DNA from: Catonia carolina | Lineage: Eukaryota; Arthropoda; Insecta; Hemiptera; Achilidae | Direction of reading: 5' to 3' | Assembly (NCBI GenBank): GCA_035578175.1 | Contig: JAQMRL010000002.1 | Coordinates: 130,450,171 to 130,514,170, forward strand | Length of the DNA stretch: 64,000 nucleotides | In this document: positions 1 through 8,773 of the stretch, in pieces | Position numbering within the stretch: position 1 is the first letter of the stretch | How the letters are laid out: each line of letters opens with the position of its first letter | Made by a program: the position numbers and the translations under genes | The notes under the pieces: generated by a model | Seen by the model: only the letters and a program-made list of their open reading frames with translations | The model's database searches: none | What the model was told of the DNA's origin: nothing

Positions 1-147
1 AAAATTGGAATAAACCAAGAAAACATAATGGACCGAACCAAGTTCAGACTACTGATTACTAACTTCAAGGACTTTCACGAAGAAAAAAAAGGTAGAACAC
101 CGGATGGACGGAAGAAAGGGGAAAAGCCTACAGTAGAAGAATGCTGA
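1..147 (+). pseudogene. Non-LTR retrotransposon ORF2 C-terminal fragment
   Basis: Open from base 1 to the stop at 145-147 ([31 protein letters not shown]). A diverged second copy with stops lies at 48150-48300 ([16 protein letters not shown]), following a reverse-transcriptase tail. It is probably cut by the window edge. Confidence 0.6.
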
Positions 148-187
148 GAGTGTTCACTAAAACACAACTTCCAGAAATGGTCCTATA

Positions 188-931
188 ATGGTTTTCACGG
201 TTGATGACGTCTGCTGTTCCACGCGTTTAGACTAATCAGAACTTTTGCCAACGGTGTCAGATTGTACGAATGTATCAGTGACGAACATTACGCGCGCATG
301 CGTATAACAGCCGCAGTAGCTCACTTGTGTCTTGTATCTCGTACTGAACACATTGATTATAGAGCGCGTTAACATGCAAACTTTATAATATAATCAACTA
401 GTTGTATGTTCATAGGTTATAATTGTTATTGAAATACCAAAAAAAAAAAAAATGGCTGACAAAATATATTATACAGTTCAGCCGTTCTTAGTTTGCTCCT
501 ACTGTAAACAAACCAAAGCCAGCTACTACAGGGTGGACGCTAGGGTCCACCACTTTATGGATGTCGTATTCCCCTATCAAGTTAACTATATTTTTAATTA
601 TAAGTACTTAAATAACTTAAAACATGTCAAGATATGATGTAGGCCTAACAATTCCATTTATAAAAATACTTTTAAAAGTATTTTGTATTTAAATACTTTT
701 GAAGGTATTTTGTTATTACTTTTTAATCAGCGTGTACACATTTTTATATAATGCGCATGCTCAGTGACGTCGTTATTTGTTTACAGTAGGAGCAAACTAA
801 GAAAGGCTGGACTTTAACAGAGCTACGAGAGCAAGTATTGGCAACGTTGCTGGCAAGTCATTGGCTAGCTATGAAATGGGTAGTTGGGCACTGCGTACGT
901 TCAGAGCTCATCAGCTTTGAAAAATAGTACA
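188..931 (+). repeat. Repeat R-A, copy 1 (split by MITE)
   Basis: Segments 188-471 and 817-931 match 49861-50245 and parts of 39970-40468 (shared GAACACAT(C/T)GATTATA, TTGCTGGCAAGTCATTGGCT). Type unknown. Contains an A run near 440. Confidence 0.8.
474..814 (+). mobile_element. 341-bp MITE, copy 1 (TA target)
   Basis: Flanked by TA at 472-473 and 815-816. The inverted ends share TTCTTAGTTTGCTCCTACTG on both sides. Removing it restores the host repeat (compare 40343-40356, GAAATATATAACAGAG). No coding capacity. TA duplication places it with Tc1/mariner-type elements. Confidence 0.9.
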
Positions 932-1200
932 AATGTTGTTGTTTAGGTTATCAGCTGAAATGCTGGTTTGGACCTCTAGTGGTTTTATTAAGTAAAACGA
1001 GGAGTGAGATAGTTTACTATTACCTTCCTCACTTAGTGGAAATGTATGCTTATCAGCATTCCAGGCCCTCTGAAAAGCATCTTCTTTTTTCCACCTTTCA
1101 AATGATACCTTCATTACATTCACCATGGGTTTTGGCTGTATAATGACATTCATTTCTCTCACAGGAGATAACTCTGACTAGTGTCTTATACACCTCTAGG
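932..1200 (-). repeat. Repeat R-B, partial copy with open frame
   Basis: Antisense copy of R-B. It encodes a peptide like those at 4905-5122 and 61216-61440 (shared [35 protein letters not shown]). Ends near CTAGTGTCTTATACACCTC. Confidence 0.8.
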
Positions 1201-1427
1201 TCGTAAGTTAGGTAAAAAAATTAACTAGGGTAATTGTGATATAATTAGAAAAACTGTCTAGATACAACAGAAATATATGAACATATACGAAATAATTGTA
1301 ATACTACCATTTAAGACAAACCATGTGCGATTACTTACAACTATCTTTATCAAATTCCTCCACCGAGTAGTAATATAATTCATTCATATTGATTTATTGT
1401 ATTATTCTATTACAGCGTTGTATCTTT

Positions 1428-1866
1428 TTTTTAGTTTATTTAAAGACATCTTTGTCATTAGCGACTACTGTGGGTTTTGGTACTGTGACGGTGAAAATAT
1501 ATACATTCTTTCTTTTTATTTATGTGCTATAGGCCTACTCTTATACTCAATCTCTATTCTTGACAATCTCTACATACAAAATAAGCTAAACAAGTGTAAA
1601 AATTCTATTTAGAAGCAACCATATTATTATACTCATATTTACTTCTGCTAAGCTCAGTTTTTTAATCAGTTTTCCACTTCATTTAAGGTTTAATGTTAAT
1701 GTATATAATAATATGCTGTATTTTATTCTACAATTTAATAAAGAATACTATGAAGAATATGGGAATTCAAATGGGTTTAACGTGTTAAATTTTCCAGATC
1801 CTAGCCCGAAATTGAACCCGGGGCCTTTCGCTTTGTTAGCGTGCTAGTCACTTTGTCACGATGGCG
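1428..1866 (-). mobile_element. SINE S3 copy split by about 300 bp
   Basis: The tail part is at 1428-1480 (CTTTGTCATTAGCGACTAC). The head and B box are at 1786-1866 (minus CCCGGGTTCAATTTCGGGC). The sequence between them contains a stretch (1591-1749) that is duplicated at 2959-3060/3395-3473. Confidence 0.6.
1591..1749 (+). repeat. Repeat R-G, copy 1
   Basis: Starts CAAGTGTAAAAATTCT and continues to CTACAATTTAATAAAGAATA. The same sequence, diverged, is at 2959-3060 and 3395-3473, where SINE S1 interrupts it. No known family recognised. Confidence 0.75.
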
Positions 1867-2730
1867 GTCAGCATTTTATCTTATTTGTTATAAGACAGGT
1901 AAAACGTAAAATTGTGAGTAATTAAAGAAATATATCGGATCTTATAAATGTTTGTATAAATTTGAAATCTTGAATCGTCAGGATTAGCCTTGTTGGCCGG
2001 TCATCAATTGGTTCTATTCATCCGGAATCGTTTTGTTCCTCTTTATTTTTTTATGAGCAAATTCTACCGTGAAGGACAGTCAAATAATAGTAGTAATAAT
2101 GATAATAATAATCGTGTAAAAAAGCAAAAAAAAAAAATCGTGGCATGATACCGTTAAGGGGATCCTAAGGAAAGTTGCAAGAAACTGATGAGGTGTCAAC
2201 GACCGAGATTAGCTTAGCGCCGGCGCCAGACTCTCCGCATTCCAGTTAGGTCTAGCCGCCAGTTAAGTTAAAAAGGAGTAACGCCAACGGATCGGACGAC
2301 TAGCACCTGGGCCGGACCACGGCCTGCTCCACTTCCTCCACTTGACATAACTAACTCACTCATCCTGTAGGCTAAACACCAACATTTATCATATCGTATC
2401 GAATGATACCGCGCTGGATGGATGCTGACGAGGTGGCGCCTTCTACTCGATTAGTAGTGAATGTTGTTCAACTTTTAATTGGTTTGTTTATTTGTTTGTG
2501 TGTCTGTGTGCCACTTGTTCCTCGTTATTTCTTCTTATCCGGTAGTTCCTTCTTCTCAAATGGATTCTACTACTAACAGGAAACTGGAGTACCTAGTTGT
2601 CTCCAAGTGAATAAAGTGTTATTGGCAGTAATATACGTACTAAATAAATACGGTAGTTGACACAACTTTATCTCTCTTCTACTCATTAATGATAACGTAT
2701 CAATGTTTTTCATTTACATGATTTTACTTT
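1867..2730. other. Intergenic, no gene recognised
   Basis: Mixed AT-rich DNA with a GC-richer patch at 2210-2340 (GCGCCGGCGCC at 2218). No open frame, splice pattern or repeat partner elsewhere in the window is visible. A non-coding upstream exon of the FAS1 gene cannot be excluded. Confidence 0.4.
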
Positions 2731-2931
2731 TTTCTTCTTCTTCTTCTCCTTCTTCTTCTTCTTCTTCTTCTTCTTCTTCTCCTTCTTCTTCTTCTTCTTC
2801 TTCTTCTTCTTCTTCTTCTTCTTCTTCTTCTTCTTCTTCTTCTTCTTCTTCTTCTTCTTCTTCTTCTTCTTCTTCTTCTCCTTCTCCTTCTTCTTCTTCT
2901 TCTTCTTCTTCTTCTTCTTCTTCTTCTTCTT
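2731..2931. repeat. (TTC)n/(GAA)n microsatellite, about 200 bp
   Basis: Near-pure TTC units, with five TCC variants. The polyserine and polylysine frames across it are artefacts. A long purine-pyrimidine tract of this type can form triplex DNA. Confidence 0.97.
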
Positions 2932-2958
2932 CGTAACTAATTTCAATACTATGAATAA

Positions 2959-3473
2959 CAAGTGTAAAAATTCTGGGTAGACGTAACAGTAGTACTATAC
3001 TCGTCGACTTCTGCTAAGCTCATTTTGTTTAGTTTTCCAGCTCGAGTAAGGTTTAATGTTTTTTTTTTGCTTATGCCTAATGTGTGTACGTTGCAATCTG
3101 TTTAGTTCAGAACAATAGCATTCCCATGACCCAATGAGGATGATTTGTATGAAGTGTCAATGATGTAGGGTTGTACAGACTCAGGTCGACCATTCCTGAG
3201 ATGGTATGGTTAATTGAACCCTAACCATCAAAGTACACCGGCAACCACTGTATAGTATTTAAAACCGTATAAAAGTAACTCCCTTTACTAAGATTTGAAC
3301 CAGGAACCTTCGTCTTCGAAAATTAGCTGTTTAACAGCTGACTCACGGCGACGACTTTACCTCTAGACCAACCCGGTGGGTCAGGTTTAATGTTAATGTA
3401 TATAATAATGTGCTTTCTTTATTTCTACAATTTAATGAATATAATTAAAACGCTTTAACAAGATATAAAGAAT
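2959..3473 (+). repeat. Repeat R-G, copy 2, interrupted by SINE S1
   Basis: The two halves, 2959-3060 and 3395-3473, align with 1591-1749. The break coincides with the AGGTTTAATGTT target duplication of the SINE. Confidence 0.75.
3061..3382 (-). mobile_element. tRNA-derived SINE (family S1) with target-site duplication
   Basis: The element is flanked by the 12-bp duplication AGGTTTAATGTT (3049-3060 and 3383-3394). Read on the minus strand it starts with an A-box-like TGGTCTAGAGGTAAAG and a B-box-like GGTTCAAATCTTAG, and ends in an A-rich tail (plus-strand T run at 3061). This is the clearest copy of a family with several others here. Confidence 0.85.
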
Positions 3474-3702
3474 ACCAGTACTTCTGAGTGTTTAACATGT
3501 TTACTTAACCTCCTGGACCTGGTGTTCTACAATAAAAATTCTAATCTTTGAAGACCGATGTCCTTTTAAAAGTACATATTTTTGACCTTATTGAGGCCTG
3601 GAAATGTTTTATTAAACGTTTTTATAGAATTACTTTTATTCATTTAGTAGGCTATACTTATAAATGATATGTGGAAAAATATAAAAAATAATTTTTTTAA
3701 TC

Positions 3703-3920
3703 CCTAATGTGTGTACATTGCAATCTGTTCAATTTAAGAACAATAAGCAACCCCATTGCCCAACGAGATGTGAGGATGATGTGTATGACGTGTAAATGAG
3801 ATTTAGTCTTCTGCAGACTCAGGCCGACTATTCCTAGATTGTATGGTAATTTGAACTCTAACCATCAAAGTACACCCGTAACCAATGTCTTGTATTCAAA
3901 TCCATATAAAAGTAACTACC
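3703..3920 (-). mobile_element. SINE S1 copy, 3' part (split by solo LTR)
   Basis: Same family as 3061-3382 (shared TGTGTACATTGCAATCTGTT and CATCAAAGTACACC). It is interrupted at TACC by the solo LTR; the head of the SINE resumes at 4554. Confidence 0.85.
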
Positions 3921-4549
3921 TGTCACCGCCACCCATTCTAGTTAATCATTTACTGTGTTGCCGGCTTCAATAGTTCTCCCGGCCTTTGACGGCATAGCGA
4001 CAAAGCTTTCAGCTCCACACCGCAAAGGCCTTTCTCATCAAGGCCAAGTCAGTCGCCGCTCTCTACAACAGCGCTCTCGGCAGCTATATAAAGAGCGCTG
4101 CACTGAGCCGAGTCAATTCAATTCCAATCAAGACACCGAGAGCTTCACTTCGAACCAGACAGCAGACAAGACGTCCACCACGGCACACGGCTGCCGGACT
4201 CCAGCGAGGACTAATCGACGACCCCGCAAGAGAGAAAATGATGCTTCCGCTCGCCGACCCGTCACCGTAGGCCATTGACCGGGCCGTCAGCCGGACCGTA
4301 GGTCGTCGGCTGCCCTCAGCGGTCCCTCGACTGAGCCTTACGCCCACCGGACCCGACGAAGCAGCCATCGACGCACTACTGCGGGGGAAAAAGATGACGT
4401 CTCCGCTGGACGACGACACGCCGTGTCGCCCAGCTCCTCGACCGCCACGACGACTACAACCGACCCCTCTCCAAGACGACCACAGCTTAAACGGCCCTTT
4501 TCAGGGCCGTTTAATAAGGTTAGCCACATAATGTCGCCATCCGGTGACA
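3921..4549. mobile_element. Solo LTR
   Basis: The 629-bp block begins TGTCACC, ends GGTGACA, and is bounded by the 4-bp duplication TACC (3917-3920 and 4550-4553). It is far more GC-rich than its surroundings. It holds TATATAAA at 4085-4092 followed by a plausible transcription start region. It splits a SINE into 3703-3920 and 4554-4650. TG...CA ends, 4-bp duplication and a promoter match an LTR left after recombination of an LTR retrotransposon; the family was not identified. No retroviral protein is encoded. Confidence 0.8.
4085..4092 (+). promoter_or_regulatory. TATA box of the solo LTR
   Basis: TATATAAA is followed about 25-35 nt on by GAGTCAATTCAATTCC. This fits an LTR promoter with the LTR read on the plus strand. 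Confidence 0.55.
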
Positions 4550-4553
4550 TACC

Positions 4554-4650
4554 TTTACTGGGATTTGAACGAGGAACCTTCGTCTCCGAAAATCAGCTGT
4601 TAGACAGCTGATTCACGGCGACGACTTTACCACTGGACCAACACGGCGGG
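4554..4650 (-). mobile_element. SINE S1 copy, tRNA-like head (split by solo LTR)
   Basis: Continues the copy at 3703-3920. It carries the B-box (minus strand GTTCAAATCCCAG) and the TCAGCTGT...ACAGCTGA hairpin of the family. Confidence 0.85.
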
Positions 4651-4730
4651 TTTAACAAAAAACAAAATTACATTATAAATATGTGTTTTAAGTAAAGGTT
4701 ATTTTATAATGTAAATTTCATTAGAATTGC

Positions 4731-5122
4731 CCATAAAAGGCAGATGGAATGTTAAATTATTGCTCTCTGTCTGCTAGTTTAAGGGCTACAAACTTTAGTT
4801 CTGCTTCTTATCACATGGACAGCCAATTATATTACTGAAGCATTTAAGAACAGAAGAGGTAGAGGTGTATAAGAAACTAGTCAGAGTTATCTCCTCTGTA
4901 TGTAATGAATTTCATTTTACAACTAGACCCTGTTGTGAATAAAGTGAAGGTGTCATTTGCAGGGTGGGAAGTAGATACTATTCAGAGGGCCTTGCATGCT
5001 GATAAGCATACTTTTCCACTCAGTGAGGAAGACAGTAGTAAACCACGTCACTCCTCGTTTTACTTAGTAAAGCCTTTAGAGGTCCAAACCAGCCTTTCGG
5101 CTGATGAACTAAACAACAGCAT
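4731..5122 (+). repeat. Repeat R-B, full copy with open frame
   Basis: Starts AAAAGGCAGATGGAATGTTA and ends near GATGAACTAAACAACAGC. It encodes the R-B peptide from ATG at 4905: [47 protein letters not shown]. No protein family recognised. Confidence 0.8.
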
Positions 5123-7623
5123 CATTAAAATAAGTAAGAACGAAATTTATATTAATTAACTTTGAGGACATTTTCGAAACCCTAGTCGTTTTAAAAGGAC
5201 ACTAGGTGTTTATGATTACGAATGTGCATTAAATTTCAGGTTTCAACTAATAAAACTTTTTGTGTTTTTAAAAGGACAGTAGGTCTGAGGGGGTGTTCTC
5301 ACATTTAAAATACAACATAACGTTTTGGGAACCTGTAAATCAAATGATGTCGTTAGGATGCCAATATGGGCTATTGTGGTCAATTTAGCGTAAAAAAATT
5401 ATTTATTTACCCGAATTATATATTTTGTAAATTAATAATATTAATATTTCTTATTAACGTTATGAACAAAAAGATTGTATACATATTACTCATATCTTTT
5501 AATATAAATAAAATTTTAAATTTTGTCATCGTGCGAAGAATATATTTTGAGGGATGAAGGAATTACATAATTTAATGCTCACTTTATAAAAAATATTTTA
5601 AGCGTATAATTTTATGTTGCAGTGAAACAATCTAATCCGTATTGGCGGTGAAATGATAAATTACTTGAGTCTTATTAAATTCGTAGTAGGCTAAGATTAA
5701 ATTAATATCGTAATCGAATAAACATGACGTAATTTAACTATGACACTGTATTATGTAATTTTGCTTGTTTGACTTTAGCAAGATTCCACCAATGGAAAAT
5801 TTTGACGTAAAATCGTCAATTTACGTTATTTTCAGTTTAAATATTAACTTTTATAATATTTATAAGCAGTATTATACCTATTTAGTAATTAGATTGTACA
5901 TTGTCTTGGCTAATATATTTCTAACAAAAATTTTAAAATTAATCTTGGTGACTAGATTTTTATTTAAAATGTGTAGCTATCTTTTCGATTCTATATTATT
6001 ACTTTATTATTGAGGTTTTACTTTTAACAGGTAAACTTATTATTGATTAAAGGAGGCGCAGCTGTAGGCTATAAGTAGTAATAAATAAAATGTTATTGCC
6101 AAAGATTAGCTTGACTGACTAATTATTATTTGTTGTTTTTTTTAAACGAAATGTAGAGATCTATTGCATCCATTAGGCGATTACTGTCCTTTTTATTGTT
6201 ATTCTTTTTTTATTCTTCGTATCCTTTATGTTTTTCTGTAATTTTTTCCTCAGTTATTTTCTTTTATTTACGAAATTCTATGACCATTTTTATGTATAGT
6301 AAAAAAGTCTAAACTCTTCATCGATTCTGTAGTAACTTAGATGTGAAACCAGTGCGATTGTATAGTGTTAGTTTGTTAAAACCAGTTTGTACTTAACTTG
6401 GTACGATTGTTAACAGATATTACAGAAGTCAGAATACACTCGTTAGTTTTTTAGTGAGAGTTGATTAATTATTTAATAGTAAATGACCATATTTTTTAAA
6501 GTTAAGTCTAAGACTTAAGCCTTTAATAACATTTTGTAGCAGTTTAATTTTAATTTACCAGTAATTTTAATCGTAATAATTTGTTGTAATTGATTATTTT
6601 GTTACCAAATATTTGTTATAAGTTTAAAAGGACGTTCTATTAATCATTAATAACCCGATCCCGAGAGAATTTGGAAGGAACTTTACAGTATTACATTATT
6701 GAAGGTAAGCCAGTCAAGTCATGTGCGATTTTTGTAGGGAATGGTGCGTTTAAATTCAATAATTCAAAAATGCACGAAAGCAAAAACGACGGAATTTTGA
6801 CTTGTGGGCTTAATGAGATGACTTGTTAATTACTGCAAGAAAAGATCAACAAATTTAATAAAATATTGTTTGTTCAGTCTATAACTATATCGAGTAAATC
6901 TAGTCTACATCAAAACAAAAATTTAATTTAATATTTTTTTTCTGTAATAGAATTGTTGATGTTGTGAACGTTAGGTACAGTAGTAAATAACTTTTTATGA
7001 AATGTGGTTTTCTATTTGTGTAATATAATTGTACGCACCTACACGTTCATTTGTTCTTTGCGTGTGCTACGTACGTTTTTATCTCTCGTGTACATAAATA
7101 AAATATGACAATCTAAATTACTTTTTTCCATTAACTTCACTCTTTTGAAATAAAACGGACTATAGTTTTATTAGATATTAAACAGAAAAATATTGTAATA
7201 AGTTACAACTAGCTTTAGAAATTTTATTAAATTAACTCATAGTAGGGTTAAGTGTGTAAAATCAATTCCTTTATTAACAAAAAATTCTTTCTATTTCGCG
7301 TTTTATAAAACTTTTTCGGTGTGTATTGCTTAAGAACTAACCAAAACTTTGTATGATAATAGATTCATGCTTATTCAGGACTGTTAAATTCAACGTATAA
7401 TCAATTTATTTTTGTACTTATCAATAAAAACATTAGTGGTTGCCTCCTGGAGCAGTTGATAGCTTAGTAGACTGCATTAATGGAAGGTATCGGGGTGGGT
7501 TAGGGTCTGGAAATATTAACACGTTATAACCTACCGTTCTAAAAAAAAAATTGAATAAAAAAGTACATACCAAATAAAATTAAATAAAGAATGCATATTT
7601 TTTACCCTAATTGTAAAAAGAGA
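5123..7623. other. AT-rich stretch without recognisable feature
   Basis: About 2.5 kb, strongly AT-rich. The short open frames at 5366-5557 and 5765-6013 have compositions expected of random AT-rich DNA. The missing FAS1 5' exons could lie here, but I could not identify them. Confidence 0.5.
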
Positions 7624-7806
7624 GTATGGTTAATTGAACCCCAACCATCAAAGTACACCAGTAATCATCACTGCCTAGTATTCAAATCTGTATAAAAGTA
7701 ACTACCTATACTAGGATGTGAACCACGGAACCTTCTTCACCAAAAATCAGCTGAGTTTGGTGACGACCCTACCACTAGACCTCTGACCTCTAGAACTCTG
7801 TGGGTT
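7624..7806 (-). mobile_element. SINE S1 copy, truncated
   Basis: Shares TATGGTTAATTGAACC, CATCAAAGTACACCAGTAA and the head around 7705-7770 with the other S1 copies. Part of the hairpin is deleted. Confidence 0.8.
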
Positions 7807-8520
7807 AAAAATGCATGATGAAAATGAACAAATAAAAAATACTTTTTGAAATTACTAATTTTCATTGAATATTTTTAGAATGGTCTACGTATTCGTTGCG
7901 TCCTTTTGAAGAATTGTAGATTATCACCCGAGGATTTATTCCTAAATTATAATAATCCTGCCAAATTATTCAAAAAACAACCTTCAATAACCTTCTGTTA
8001 CATGTGTTGTTAGGTTGCCTAGGCCTAATGCCACAACCCCCTAATGGAAGGTCTTTCCTTCGGCCGCCCACTCTGGATCATTTGCTGTCTAAGCATCTAT
8101 TGATACATTGAAGGGAGATATTTGATTTCCTTTCTACCAACCATATTTAGGAGGCATTCCTCTCTCCGCCACCTGAGTGAGGATGCTTCCTTCAGGGGGG
8201 TTTAGGCTTCCCTGAGCCTACACAGGAGAGAGGCTTAGGGGATGGGATTAGGTGAATAGGGGTGGATTAAGGATCTGGTTAAGGGACGATAGACAGCAAA
8301 AGCTGTAAATGAATAATTAAGCAAAAAACTATCCAAATAGTAGACCCAAATCACACATTTAAACCTAAAATAACAAATTTATTGTCACTACTGAACAGAC
8401 AATGAAACTATATAGATCTCAGGGATATTTATAAGGGAGTAGGGAAGAAATAATGTTCCCTCCTGATGTGGAGGAGTATCTACTATCGGAGAATTATGAA
8501 ACAAAATATAAACATCGGGT
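7807..8520. other. Gene-free stretch with GC-richer block
   Basis: 8030-8290 is GC-richer (CCTTCGGCCGCCCACTC, AGGGGATGGGATTAGG). It could be an unidentified transposon fragment. No frame, TIR or partner copy is seen here. Confidence 0.4.
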
Positions 8521-8572
8521 ATGATGGAAATTTATAATAATGTAATACTAATTTGTTTTTATTCTTTTTCAG

Positions 8573-8773
8573 ACAAACCATTCACAATATTAGCACCTCG
8601 TAATAATGCTAGTATACAAATTCCACAAGAAAGGTTAACGTCGCATCCAGAATCTGTTAGAAAATTATTGTTGGACCATGTTGTACTTGGTCAGCGACTG
8701 GACCTTGCTATTGGTGCTGATCTCAGTTTTACTACACTAGGTGGTCGAACTGTAACTGTCAGAGCAAAGAAGG
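8573..8773 (+). CDS. mfas: FAS1 gene, exon a
   Basis: Acceptor TTTTTCAG ends at 8572 and donor GTAAGT starts at 8774. The exon is 201 nt, phase 1 at both ends. It reads FTILAPRNNA (H1 box) and LLDHVVLGQR followed by the TLGGRTVTV strand (H2 region). It is the first recognisable coding exon of this gene. An upstream exon must exist, because the reading starts in the middle of a FAS1 domain. Confidence 0.9.

Noticed and set aside
452..637. 61-aa frame starting MADKIYYT
   Set aside because: It crosses from repeat R-A into the 341-bp MITE; the frame exists only because of that insertion.
2703..2961. Polyserine and polylysine open frames
   Set aside because: They are only the (TTC)n microsatellite read on each strand.
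3955..4611. Four overlapping open frames in the GC-rich block
   Set aside because: They lie within the solo LTR (and run past its end), overlap on both strands and resemble no protein. High GC content simply removes stops.
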